Assembly: GCF_003590855.1 (NCBI RefSeq)
Contig: NZ_QYUP01000061.1
Span: 1-32,359 of the forward strand
Reading direction: 5' to 3'
Length of the DNA: 32,359 nucleotides
Origin: Massilia cavernae
GTDB lineage: Bacteria > Pseudomonadota > Gammaproteobacteria > Burkholderiales > Burkholderiaceae_D
The notes below the pieces were generated by a model that saw nothing but the letters and a program-made list of their open reading frames with translations, was not told where the DNA came from and made no database searches. Shown piece by piece: positions 1 to 7,425 of the stretch. The first letter of the stretch is position 1. Every line of letters begins with the position of its first letter. The translations under genes were made by a program, and so were the position numbers.

Positions 1-2
1 AT

Positions 3-587
3 GGAGCAGTCGATGATTACGAAGGAATTCACACGGTAGACCATGCCGTCCACTGCTATCGAACGGGTATTTTCACCGCTGGCGGCAATGCTCCGTCGTG
101 CAATCAGAACGGTAATTGGATCGAACCTGACGGTCACGGGCGAACGTTTTACGTTGGTAAGCGTAAGAACGGAAAGATGCTTAGGGTCTACGAAAAAGGG
201 ATGCAGCTTGGCGGACTCTGGCATCCCTGGGTTAGATGGGAAGTGGAGCTTCACAATGTCGACCGGGTGATCCCGTGGGAGGTTGTGTTGGAGCCAGGCC
301 GCTACGTTGTTGGATGCTACCCCAGAGCCCTTGCGTGGGTTCAGAACGAGATGACCAGAATCCAGACGATCAAACGTCAAGCGCAAATCAGTTATGAACA
401 TTTGATTGGATATGCCGCCACTGCCTACGGCCCGCTGCTAAACGTCATGCTGGAAGTAGAGGGCGACGCGGAAGCCGTACTCAAGAAGCTTCATCGCAGC
501 GGAACGCCTAAACGCTTGCAGCATCCCTTCATTGACAAGGCAAGTGAATTTATCGTGACTTGTCACGGAAATGCAGGTGGCGAATGA
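3..587 (+). CDS. Phage replication initiation protein (Rep_trans / RstA-like), 5'-truncated by the window edge
   Basis: The reading frame is open from the first bases of the window to TGA at 585-587, so only the C-terminal 194 residues are present and the start lies upstream. The frame begins with a DDYEGIHTVDHAV segment and continues with GRTFYVGKRKNGKMLRVYEKG and WVRWEVELHN. These are hallmarks, from memory, of the replication initiators of filamentous phages (CTX-phage RstA type, Pfam Rep_trans), which nick the double-stranded origin for rolling-circle replication. The downstream DUF4224 gene starts inside its stop codon (ATGA overlap) and an integrase follows, so the three form one transcription unit. 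The catalytic Tyr region would lie in the missing N-terminal part. The family call is firm; the exact phage relationship is not. Confidence 0.8.
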   Translation, partial: GAVDDYEGIHTVDHAVHCYRTGIFTAGGNAPSCNQNGNWIEPDGHGRTFYVGKRKNGKMLRVYEKGMQLGGLWHPWVRWEVELHNVDRVIPWEVVLEPGRYVVGCYPRALAWVQNEMTRIQTIKRQAQISYEHLIGYAATAYGPLLNVMLEVEGDAEAVLKKLHRSGTPKRLQHPFIDKASEFIVTCHGNAGGE

Positions 588-832
588 GCATGTCCACCAT
601 GTTTTCCATGTTCCTGAGTCGCGACGAGTTACACGGGCTGACCAATCGAGTGCAGTCCTCAGCGCAGTTGCGTGTGCTGCGCGCGATGGGAATTGAACAT
701 CGCAAGAGGCCGGACGGAAGCGTTGCAGTACTTCGTTCGCATGTCCATCAGATTTTCGGTGCGGCCGCCGGAACTAGAGCACCAAAGCCCGTAGAACCAA
801 ATTGGGGAGCGTTAAATGCCACGAGCACGTAA
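584..832 (+). CDS. DUF4224-type small phage protein
   Basis: This 82-residue protein starts at the ATG overlapping the stop of the replication initiator and ends 17 bases inside the integrase gene. The pattern FLSRDELHGLTNRVQSSAQL, then LRAMGIEHRKRPDGSVAVLRSHV, matches what I know of DUF4224. These are short proteins found just upstream of integrases or beside replication genes in proteobacterial prophages. The fold is thought to resemble a MerR/excisionase-like helix-turn-helix, so a DNA-binding role (excisionase or regulator) is a reasonable inference. An upstream in-frame start at 560 exists, but the overlapping ATGA start at 584 gives the family's usual N terminus. Confidence 0.7.
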   Translation: MSMSTMFSMFLSRDELHGLTNRVQSSAQLRVLRAMGIEHRKRPDGSVAVLRSHVHQIFGAAAGTRAPKPVEPNWGALNATST

Positions 833-1868
833 GCCTGAGAACCGCGGATTGCCGATGCGATGGAGATTCGATCACGGAGCCTATTACTATCAAGTCCCAA
901 TCGGGAGTGAGGCATCCTGGGATGGAAAGCGTACGTTCCGACTTGGCAGTTCGTTACCCGAAGCTTACAAGGTATGGGCTGATCGCATCGGTGCCTTGGA
1001 GACTGCAAAGACTATCGGCGCACTACTCGACAGATACATGTTGGAGGTTGTTCCGACCAAAGAAGTGTCCACGCAAACGCACAACCGCATCGCGGTCAGG
1101 CCACTACGCGCCGTCTTTGCCGATATGGGGCTACTTGATCTCAAGCCGAGGCACATCTACCAGTACATCGAAAAGCGCACGGCGAAAACATCTGCAAAGC
1201 GCGAGGTCGAAGTACTGTCTCACGCGTTTACGAAAGCGGTTGAGTGGGGATACATTGACCTCCATCCGTTCAAAGGACAGGTGCGGCTGTCAGGCGAGAA
1301 GGCGCGTACTCGATACGTCGAAGATTGGGAAGTAGTGGAGTGCCTTTCGCTCTCGTCTCGTCGCATCGCGGGAAGCGTGAAAGCAGTCCAGGCCTACATC
1401 CGGGTCAAACTACTTACTGGAATGCGTCGCGGCGATCTCCTTCGGTTGACGATGTCCGACATCAAAGACGATGGGATTCACTTCACGCCGAACAAGACCA
1501 AGAATTCGACTGGAAAACGATTAGTGATCGAATGGTCGGAGGAGCTACGCGCCACCGTCGATGCGGCGAAAACCGTCAGACCGGTTCAGATCTCGCCATA
1601 CCTCTTTTGCACGCGAAAGGGCGAATGCTATTTCGACAAATCGACGGGCCGTGCCGGTGGATGGGACTCGATGTGGCGTGGCTTCATGAAGCGTGTTCTC
1701 TCCGAAACCAAAGTCGAAGCTCACTTCACCGAACACGACCTACGTGCCAAGTGCGCAAGCGATGCTGCGACGCTTGAACACGCAAGGGCGTTACTGTCTC
1801 ACGTCGATAGTCGATTAACCGACCGTGTATATCGAAGGAAGCCCGAAGTAGTGAAGCCTCTACGTTGA
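816..1868 (+). CDS. Tyrosine recombinase, prophage integrase
   Basis: This 350-residue protein has the full catalytic set of the phage integrase family. Arg204 lies in TGMRRGD, a Lys at about 228 in the beta-hairpin (NKTKNS), His307 and Arg310 in EHDLR, His329 in LLSHVDS, and the nucleophile Tyr339 in RVYRRK. Residues about 60-160 form the helical core-binding (SAM-like) domain. The N terminus (residues 1-50) resembles the arm-binding three-stranded domain. The ATG at 816 has a GGGGAG ribosome-binding site 7 bases upstream. The gene overlaps the DUF4224 gene by 17 bases. It would integrate and, with a partner, excise the element, probably at the tRNA-Ser 3' end near 5460. No disabling mutation is visible. 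Confidence 0.92.
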   Translation: MPRARKPENRGLPMRWRFDHGAYYYQVPIGSEASWDGKRTFRLGSSLPEAYKVWADRIGALETAKTIGALLDRYMLEVVPTKEVSTQTHNRIAVRPLRAVFADMGLLDLKPRHIYQYIEKRTAKTSAKREVEVLSHAFTKAVEWGYIDLHPFKGQVRLSGEKARTRYVEDWEVVECLSLSSRRIAGSVKAVQAYIRVKLLTGMRRGDLLRLTMSDIKDDGIHFTPNKTKNSTGKRLVIEWSEELRATVDAAKTVRPVQISPYLFCTRKGECYFDKSTGRAGGWDSMWRGFMKRVLSETKVEAHFTEHDLRAKCASDAATLEHARALLSHVDSRLTDRVYRRKPEVVKPLR

Positions 1869-1998
1869 CGATCTCGTGCTTGCCCAATGCGGCGCGAATC
1901 GGTAACATTATCAAATGGCCGGATCGAGGCCTGGCAGCCCACCTTGCGCACCCGGACGGGACGATCATTCCAAATATCTCTTGAGAGTCCTCTTTACT

Positions 1999-2005
1999 GC
2001 GGGAT
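1999..2005. repeat. Left target-site duplication of the IS21 element
   Basis: GCGGGAT lies directly before the left TG terminus and is repeated at 4757-4763 directly after the right CA terminus. The match to IS21-family behaviour (4-8 bp duplications) supports the chosen element boundaries. Confidence 0.85.
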
Positions 2006-2146
2006 TGCGTATTCCGCGGCAAACTGGACACCCATTCCACGCCAAACTGGACACTCGTTCCACGGCAAACTGGACACGCATTCCGCGCCAAACTGGACAC
2101 CCAGTCCAGCGCAAACTGGACAGTGATTCCGCTCCAAACTTGACAG
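2006..2146 (+). repeat. Left terminal repeat array of the IS21 element
   Basis: Six head-to-tail units of about 23 bp follow the pattern nnATTCCnCGnCAAACTGGACAC. They diverge gradually inward; the last reads AAACTTGACAG. The right end carries the same unit in inverted orientation. They serve as transposase-binding sites in IS21-family elements. The units are contiguous, without unique spacers, so this is not a CRISPR array. Confidence 0.85.
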
Positions 2147-2220
2147 TTTGAAGCGGCCTGAAGAGGCGTGTAGCAAGGGGATAACTGTGGCAACCTGCCG
2201 GATTTTTTCCGGAGGGTTGC

Positions 2221-3771
2221 TTGACCAATAAAAGGTTATCCATGCGCAAAATCCATGAAGTCCTGCGGCTCCATTTCGAGCACGGGCGTTCCAAGCGGGA
2301 AATCGCCCGCATCATCAAAGTATCGCCAACCACGGTGTCAGACTACCTGGCCCGCGCGAAGCTGGCCGGCTTGACCTATCCGCTACCAGGAGCACTTGAC
2401 GACACAGCCCTCGAGCGGGCGCTGTTCCCGCCCAGCGAACCGTCGTCGGTGCAGCGCGCCGAACCGGACTGGCCCAAGGTCCATCGGGAGCTGCGCCGCA
2501 AGGGCGTCACGCTGGAGCTGCTGTGGCAGGAATACAAGGCCGAGCAGACCGAAGGCTTCCAGTACAGCGCCTTCTGCGACCACTATCGCCGCTGGCGCCA
2601 GCGCCTGACGCTGTCGATGCGTCAGACCCACACGCCGGGTGAACGGCTGTTCATCGACTACGCCGGCCAGACCGTTGGCGTCATCGATGGCAGCACGGGC
2701 GAGATACGGGAAGCGCAGATCTTCGTCGCCGTGCTGGGCGCATCGAATTACACCTTCCTGGAGGCCACCTGGAGCCAGCAGCTGCCCGATTGGATTGGCA
2801 GCCACGTGCGTGCACTCGACTTTTACGGAGGCTGCAGCGAACTGTGGGTGCCCGACAATTTGCGCAGCGGTGTATCGAAGGCGTCGCGCTACGAGCCGGA
2901 CATCAACCCCACCTACCACGACCTGGCAGACCACTACGGCGTCGCCGTCCTGCCGGCGCGGGCCCGCAAGCCCAAGGACAAGTCCAAGGTCGAGAACGGC
3001 GTGCTGGTGGTGACGCGCTGGGTGCTTGCCCGACTGCGTCACCAGCGCTTCTTCAGCTTGAATGAACTCAATCGTGAACTGAAAGTGCTGCTCACCGACC
3101 TGAACCAGCGTCCCTTCAAGAAGTTGCCGGGTTGCCGCGCCAGTGCCTTCGCCGAGATGGACCAGCCCGCACTGCGCCCGCTCCCGCAACAGGGCTACGA
3201 ATATGCCGAGTGGAAGGTGGCACGTGTTGGCGTCGACTACCACGTCGAGCTCGACGGCCACTACTACTCGGTGCCGTGTCAGCACGCCCGTGTCCAGGTG
3301 GACGTGCGCGCCACCACGAACACCGTCGAAGTCTTTCTGCGCGGGCTGCGCATCGCCAGCCATGCGTACTGCGCTTTCAAAGGGCGTCACACCACAATTG
3401 ACGCACACATGCCGGCGGCGCACCGCGAGGTCGCTGGCTGGAATGCCGAAACCCTGACCAGTCGCGCAGCCGCCATCGGCCCACGCTGCTCGGTGCTGGT
3501 TGAGCGCCTGCTGCATCAGCGGCGCCATCCCCAGCAGGCCTTCCGCAGTTGCCTGGGGGTGCTCTCACTCGGGCAGAAGTATGGCATCGCGCGGCTGGAG
3601 GCGGCCTGTGCACGCGCGCTTAAACACAACGCGGTGAGCTGGTCCAGCGTGCAGTCGATCCTCAAGAATGGCCTCGATCTCGAGCCGCTCACTGCGCAAC
3701 GCACGCTCGATCTGCCCGAGCACGAGAACCTGCGTGGCGCGGCTTACTACCAATCGAATCATCTCCATTGA
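2221..3771 (+). CDS. istA: IS21-family transposase IstA
   Basis: The 516-residue protein starts with a resolvase-like helix-turn-helix (residues about 10-45; KREIARIIKVSPTTVSDYL). An RNase H-fold integrase core follows. The DDE residues can be placed at RLFIDYAG (first Asp), WVPDNLRSG (second Asp) and KSKVENGV (Glu). A C-terminal region with YSVP follows, as expected for IstA. I chose the TTG at 2221 because GGAGGG lies 5 bases upstream and relatives carry a short extension before SMRKI; the ATG at 2242 is the alternative. IstA binds the terminal repeats and carries out strand transfer with IstB. The gene appears intact. Confidence 0.93.
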   Translation: MTNKRLSMRKIHEVLRLHFEHGRSKREIARIIKVSPTTVSDYLARAKLAGLTYPLPGALDDTALERALFPPSEPSSVQRAEPDWPKVHRELRRKGVTLELLWQEYKAEQTEGFQYSAFCDHYRRWRQRLTLSMRQTHTPGERLFIDYAGQTVGVIDGSTGEIREAQIFVAVLGASNYTFLEATWSQQLPDWIGSHVRALDFYGGCSELWVPDNLRSGVSKASRYEPDINPTYHDLADHYGVAVLPARARKPKDKSKVENGVLVVTRWVLARLRHQRFFSLNELNRELKVLLTDLNQRPFKKLPGCRASAFAEMDQPALRPLPQQGYEYAEWKVARVGVDYHVELDGHYYSVPCQHARVQVDVRATTNTVEVFLRGLRIASHAYCAFKGRHTTIDAHMPAAHREVAGWNAETLTSRAAAIGPRCSVLVERLLHQRRHPQQAFRSCLGVLSLGQKYGIARLEAACARALKHNAVSWSSVQSILKNGLDLEPLTAQRTLDLPEHENLRGAAYYQSNHLH

Positions 3772-3852
3772 TTTATTAACTAAACAGTATAAACCGTTTA
3801 TTTCAGATTCGACTGAGCGCTGCCAGCGCCCAGCCACCACCAAGGAACAACC

Positions 3853-4605
3853 ATGTTGAATCACCCAACCTATGACAAACTCACCCGCCTCAAGCTGTTC
3901 GGAATGGCGCGTGCCTTCGCCGAGCAGAGCGGGCTGGATCTGGATCATCTCGGCTTCGATGAACGGCTCGGCCTGCTGATCGACCATGAAGCCACGGAAC
4001 GCGATGGCAAGGCCTTGGCGCTGCGCCTGCAACGCGCCAAGCTCAAACCGAATGCTGCTGCCGAAGACATCGACTACCGCCATGCGCGCGGCCTTGATAA
4101 GCCCTTGTTCCAGCGCCTTCTGAACGGTAACTGGCTGACTGCCCATCAGAACGTGCTGTTGACCGGCCCCACCGGCGTGGGCAAGACCTGGCTAGCCTGT
4201 GCACTCGCGCACCAGGCTTGCCGCCAGGGGTACAGCGCCTATTACGTGCGCCTGCCGCGCCTGCTCGATGAGCTGAGCATCGGCCGTGCAGACGGCCGCT
4301 ACAGCAAGTTGCTCAAGCAACTGGCCAAAATCGACACCTTGATAATTGACGATTGGGGCCTTGCCGTGCTCGACGACGTGCACCGGCGCGACCTGCTGGA
4401 AGTACTCGACGACAGGCACGGGGTCCGTTCCACGATCGTCACCAGTCAAATTCCCATCGAGCACTGGCACGCCGCCATCGGTGACGCGACCTTGGCTGAC
4501 GCGATCCTCGACCGCCTGGTCCACAACGCCCATCATCTCAATTTGAAAGGAGAATCAATGCGGAAAAAGCGTGCAGGTTTGACAAGTACCCACCAACAGG
4601 AGTAA
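3853..4605 (+). CDS. istB: IS21-family helper ATPase IstB
   Basis: The 250-residue AAA+ ATPase is related to DnaC. Walker A is seen in GPTGVGKTWLA (about residue 103) and Walker B in TLIIDDWG (about 160). The N-terminal part (MLNHPTYDKLTRLKLFGMA) matches the IstB start. It regulates target choice and activates IstA during transposition. It lies 81 bases after istA in the same direction, and no frameshift is seen. The ATG at 3853 follows CAAGGAACAACC, which includes a suitable AAGGA site. Confidence 0.93.
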   Translation: MLNHPTYDKLTRLKLFGMARAFAEQSGLDLDHLGFDERLGLLIDHEATERDGKALALRLQRAKLKPNAAAEDIDYRHARGLDKPLFQRLLNGNWLTAHQNVLLTGPTGVGKTWLACALAHQACRQGYSAYYVRLPRLLDELSIGRADGRYSKLLKQLAKIDTLIIDDWGLAVLDDVHRRDLLEVLDDRHGVRSTIVTSQIPIEHWHAAIGDATLADAILDRLVHNAHHLNLKGESMRKKRAGLTSTHQQE

Positions 4606-4639
4606 AACCCAAGCTCGACCCCGCGCCGCATCGCCTCAA

Positions 4640-4756
4640 GTGTCCAGTTTGGCCTGGACCAAGTGTCCAGTTTGCGCTGGAATGAGTGTCCAGTTTGCGG
4701 CGGAACGACTGTCCAGTTTGCGGCGGAACAGGTGTCCAGTTTCGGCGGAATATGCA
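4640..4756 (-). repeat. Right terminal repeat array of the IS21 element
   Basis: Five units with core GTGTCCAGTTT repeat about every 23 bp and are the inverted counterpart of the left array. The array begins 34 bases after the istB stop codon and ends at the CA terminus. Confidence 0.85.
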
Positions 4757-4763
4757 GCGGGAT
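4757..4763. repeat. Right target-site duplication of the IS21 element
   Basis: This is the second copy of GCGGGAT, directly after the right terminus of the element. Removing the element and one copy would rejoin the short intergenic strip 1869-2005 to the sequence from 4764. Confidence 0.85.
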
Positions 4764-4805
4764 TCGGTAGTGGGCGCTGGACATACCGCATGGAAGGAGT
4801 ATCTC

Positions 4806-5408
4806 ATGCAGACTCAGTATCTATTTTCCTCAGCAATCTTCGGCAAGTGGAAACAAGAAGCGCGTGCCTTGAAACGTTCAACCAACCTCATGCATCATGA
4901 GGCGCTTGAGCAGGTCGCAAAATCAAAAGGTTTCGAAAACTGGCATCAGGTTGCTTGTGAAGCCAAGCTCAACCGCGCGAGCGAAACATCGTATCAGTCA
5001 GGGCTGCTCGTTGCATACGACATCAAGGACGCAATGGACCACTGGGTTCCTGACGACTCATTCGTCGACGATTGGCGCGTGCTTCATTTTTGCGAAAGCG
5101 ATATCTTCACCTGGTTTCGACGCGGTGACGATGAAGCAGAAGGAGAGGAGAAAGATGCAGTTCCGTCAGACCCGGACGAGTACCGAGAACGGTTCGTAGA
5201 GTGGTTGACAGAAATTCACCTCTTTCGCTACTGTGGGCCAGCCATGCCAACCACGCCGAGGGCGGTACTTCCCTTGTTGGATGAACGATGCTTCTTTGCA
5301 CCGTTGTTCTTTTGGCACAACGGCAACTTCATCGATCCGTGGCGAGACCTGGCAGTTGGGAACTTCTTGGATATGAGCGGAAACACCGCTTCTAATAGCG
5401 CAGGTTAA
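4806..5408 (+). CDS. Uncharacterised 200-residue protein, cargo gene between integrase and tRNA-Ser
   Basis: I start this gene at the ATG at 4806, which has GGAAGGAGT five bases upstream. Longer starts would lie inside the IS21 terminal repeats. Residues about 20-55 (ALKRSTNLMHHEALEQVAKS, then GFENWHQ) resemble the short helical N-terminal segment found in several plasmid- and phage-borne proteins, some with glyoxalase-like names. The rest is acidic and rich in Trp and Phe (FTWFRRGDDEAEGEEKD, FFAPLFFWHNGNF). No enzyme motif, membrane span or signal peptide is visible. Its codon use is less GC-biased than the chromosomal genes to the right. Its position in the accessory block suggests element cargo such as a defence or fitness gene, but the function is unknown. 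Confidence 0.6.
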   Translation: MQTQYLFSSAIFGKWKQEARALKRSTNLMHHEALEQVAKSKGFENWHQVACEAKLNRASETSYQSGLLVAYDIKDAMDHWVPDDSFVDDWRVLHFCESDIFTWFRRGDDEAEGEEKDAVPSDPDEYRERFVEWLTEIHLFRYCGPAMPTTPRAVLPLLDERCFFAPLFFWHNGNFIDPWRDLAVGNFLDMSGNTASNSAG

Positions 5409-5426
5409 ATCTATAGCGCAAATGAA

Positions 5427-5450
5427 AAGGCCCCCATCGAAGGAGGCCTT
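5427..5450 (-). terminator. Hairpin downstream of tRNA-Ser
   Basis: On the minus strand AAGGCCTCC pairs with GGGGGCCTT around a 6-base loop, with a short T-rich tail (TTTTCATTT, partly within the stem). It sits 10 bases after the tRNA 3' end and would end its transcript. On the plus strand it also lies just after the cargo gene, so it may act in both directions. Confidence 0.6.
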
Positions 5451-5459
5451 ATGAAACCT

Positions 5460-5550
5460 TGGCGGAGAGACGGGGATTCGAACCCCGGATAGGCTATGAA
5501 CCTATACACGCTTTCCAGGCGTGCGACTTCAACCACTCATCCATCTCTCC
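5460..5550 (-). tRNA. tRNA-Ser (anticodon GGA)
   Basis: The minus strand reads GGAGAGATGG at the 5' end (5550). It then has a long variable arm typical of class II tRNAs, a GGTTCGAATCC T-loop and an encoded CCA at 5462-5460. The anticodon GGA is at 5516-5514 within CTGGAAAGC, which decodes UCC/UCU serine codons. The 3' end faces the prophage block, the usual geometry for an integration target. The acceptor stem GGAGAGA pairs with TCTCTCC, so the gene is complete. Confidence 0.95.
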
Positions 5551-5577
5551 TGCATCTTCGCTTTCGCGAAGCCGCAG

Positions 5578-5606
5578 ATTATAGCAAAGATTCTGATAAG
5601 TATGAA
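5578..5606 (-). promoter_or_regulatory. Sigma-70 promoter of tRNA-Ser
   Basis: A perfect TATAAT (5583-5578, minus strand) lies 17 bases downstream of TTCATA, which matches TTGACA at four of six positions. Transcription would start about 20 bases before the tRNA 5' end. The leader between them holds a small CTTCGC-GAAA-GCGAAG hairpin (about 5556-5571). Confidence 0.65.
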
Positions 5607-5743
5607 AAAATTTGCGCCGCTCCCAAGTCCGCGATTGAGCCGGATGTCGCTTCGATCCCAACTTCGCCTGGTAAGCGCCAGCCGGGAAAAACACGCAGCG
5701 GCGGCGCATAATGAAGCAGATGGCACCAGGAGAGGAGATAATT

Positions 5744-6493
5744 ATGATCTTCAAGCAACTTCACGAGTCGCTGTCGGACACCTACACCTATTTGCTCGGG
5801 TGCGAGACCACCGGCCAGGCCCTGCTTATCGACCCTGTCATCTCGATGGTCGAGCGCGACCTTGCCAAGGTGCGCCAGCTCGGCCTCACGCTGGCTTACT
5901 CGGTCGATACCCATATCCATGCGGATCACATCACCGGCGCGCTTGAACTGAAGCGGGCGGTCGGATGCAAGATCGTCACGCCAGCCTTCGACCGGCTGCC
6001 TTGCACTGATGTCCCGCTCAAGGAAAACGCAACACTGCAGATGGGCAGCATCACCCTCAAGCCCTTGCACACGCCAGGACATACGGACGGTCACTTCGCC
6101 TACTTCGCTGGCGACCGTGTGTTCACCGGCGACGCCTTGCTGATTGACGGCTGCGGCCGCACCGATTTCCAGAACGGCGACGCCGCAACCCTGTTCCGGA
6201 GCGTGCGCGACAAGCTGTTCGCGCTGGATGACGATGTGCTCGTATATCCTGCCCACGATTACACCGGCCGCCACGTGTCGTCGATCGCGCAGGAAAAGGC
6301 TCGCAACCCTCGCTTGGGCACAGCGAAGTCGCTGGAAGAGTTCAAGGAAATCATGGCGAACCTGAAGCTTGCGTATCCGAAATTCATCGACTACGCCGTT
6401 CCGGGCAACCGCCTGTGCGGCGCCTGCCCGCCCGACCTGCCGGAAAGCCTCGAAGGATATTGCAGGCATATGTCGGCGAGCCCGCAGGGCTGA
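5744..6493 (+). CDS. Metallo-beta-lactamase-fold persulfide dioxygenase (ETHE1/Blh type)
   Basis: The 249-residue enzyme has the metal-binding HIHADH motif (about residue 55), HTPGHTDGH (about 110), TGDALLIDGCGRTDF (about 130) and PAHDYTGR (about 170). The GRTDFQNGD segment is typical of ETHE1-like persulfide dioxygenases. These use a mononuclear iron site to oxidise glutathione persulfide to sulfite, mainly in sulfide detoxification. The start is the ATG at 5744 behind AGAGGAGA; an upstream in-frame ATG at 5711 lacks the family N terminus. No rhodanese domain is fused, and no sulfide:quinone oxidoreductase is next to it, so the link to sulfide is based on family membership. The protein would be cytosolic. 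Confidence 0.85.
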   Translation: MIFKQLHESLSDTYTYLLGCETTGQALLIDPVISMVERDLAKVRQLGLTLAYSVDTHIHADHITGALELKRAVGCKIVTPAFDRLPCTDVPLKENATLQMGSITLKPLHTPGHTDGHFAYFAGDRVFTGDALLIDGCGRTDFQNGDAATLFRSVRDKLFALDDDVLVYPAHDYTGRHVSSIAQEKARNPRLGTAKSLEEFKEIMANLKLAYPKFIDYAVPGNRLCGACPPDLPESLEGYCRHMSASPQG

Positions 6494-6568
6494 GGGCCGC
6501 CGTGCCGCAGCAACATGAACGAATGCCCGACCAAATGCGTCGCCGGGTTTCTTTGACACGTTCTCAGA

Positions 6569-6640
6569 TCAGGTGATCAGGGCGATGAGAATGATGATGG
6601 GAATAGGTACGCCGAGCAGAAACAAGAGGATCGATTTCAT
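6569..6640 (-). CDS. Putative 23-residue hydrophobic small protein
   Basis: The minus strand encodes MKSILLFLLGVPIPIIILIA followed by LIT, then TGA. This is a single short membrane segment with a Pro-Ile-Pro kink. TTGGAG lies 8 bases before the ATG, a good ribosome-binding site. The leader upstream of the start is 27/34 identical to the leader of the Gly-rich gene at 31655 (minus strand), which supports real initiation here. I do not recognise a named family. It could be a small membrane regulatory peptide or a type I toxin-like peptide; neither is shown. Confidence 0.5.
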   Translation of the reverse strand: MKSILLFLLGVPIPIIILIALIT

Positions 6641-6940
6641 TAGAATTGCTCCAAGAAACCCTGTCTTTCAGGGCAGGGAGTGAAAGGAGTCGGGCGCGTA
6701 GCGCCCGCAGCCGTTCAACTGAGAAAATGTGTTGAACTTTGTTGTTGTTTCACGGTCAAAATTTACAAGTGCCGCAGTAAGCGATTACGCGCTGGGGCAT
6801 GATTCATCAGTACCGCTTTTTCCAAGCCGCAGTCGCCATCGGCGAGGTCGAAAGATATCCTGCGGATTGAATAAGAAGCTGGGCTCGTTTCAGTCCGGCT
6901 TCCGTCTGGGGCATCAGACGCCAGCAGTGGGAATCTGTGG
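6641..6940. other. Intergenic stretch with two hairpins, otherwise empty
   Basis: This holds the leader of the 23-residue gene (minus strand) and two short hairpins. CCCTG-TCTTT-CAGGG lies at 6659-6673, and a perfect 7 bp stem CGGGCGC-GTA-GCGCCCG at 6691-6707. The first resembles the hairpin at the right end of IS200/IS605 elements and their omega-RNA scaffolds, but no tnpB or tnpA is present. From 6708 to 6940 I see no gene or repeat. Confidence 0.4.
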
Positions 6941-6970
6941 TGGTCAAGTAAATTCGGACACAACGATAGG
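6941..6970 (+). repeat. Left inverted repeat of the IS3 element
   Basis: This sequence is 21 of 30 bases identical to the reverse complement of the right end at 10428-10457, with the blocks TGGTC, GGACAC and CGATAGG conserved in register. It lies 3 bases beyond the end of the transposase frame. Confidence 0.75.
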
Positions 6971-7425
6971 TTTTTTTGCTGCCATGTTCCGTTCGTAGAC
7001 GGAGGGCGGCAGATTGCCCAGAACTGAGTGCAGACGTTCGCTGTTGTAGAAGCCGACGATGTAGGCGGCGATATCGATCTTGGCCTCAGCGTGGTTGGCG
7101 TATTCTCGCTGCCACACGCGTTCCATTTTGAGGTTCAGGAAGAAGCGTTCGGCGACGGCGTTGTCCCAGCAGTTCCCTTTGCGGCTCATGCTGCAGATGA
7201 AGCCGTGGCTGGCCAATTTCGCCTGGTACTGAGCACTGGCGTACTGGCTGCCGCGGTCTGAATGAACGATCAATCCTTCGCCCGGCCGCCGCTGTTGAAC
7301 CGCCATGTGCAGAGCATCGCAAACCAGCTTGGCTGGCATGTTCGGTGCCATGGCCCAACCGACCACCTTGCGCGAGAACAGGTCGATCACCACCGCCAGG
7401 TATAGCCAGCCGGCGCCGGTCCGGA

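Larger units (their letters stand above)
2006..4756 (+). mobile_element. Complete IS21-family insertion sequence
   Basis: The 2751 bp element carries istA and istB and is bounded by TG (2006) and CA (4756). The termini contain inverted sets of 23 bp units (six at the left, five at the right), typical of the multiple transposase-binding repeats at IS21 ends. The 7 bp flank GCGGGAT occurs directly on both sides (1999-2005 and 4757-4763), which fits an IS21 target duplication. The shared next base T means the duplication could also be read as 8 bp. Intact genes, ends and duplication indicate a recent and possibly active insertion, within the intergenic strip after the integrase gene. Confidence 0.92.

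Noticed and set aside
1..39. Twelve-codon frame starting with ATG at base 1
   Set aside because: The overlapping frame from base 3 is the conserved replication initiator. The short frame is accidental.
2006..2146. Short regularly repeated units suggesting a CRISPR array
   Set aside because: The 23 bp units follow one another without unique spacers, are inverted at the other end of the element and flank istA/istB, so they are IS21 terminal repeats.
2383..3528. A 381-codon minus-strand frame inside istA
   Set aside because: It is antisense to a well-conserved transposase with full DDE motifs and has no recognisable domain.
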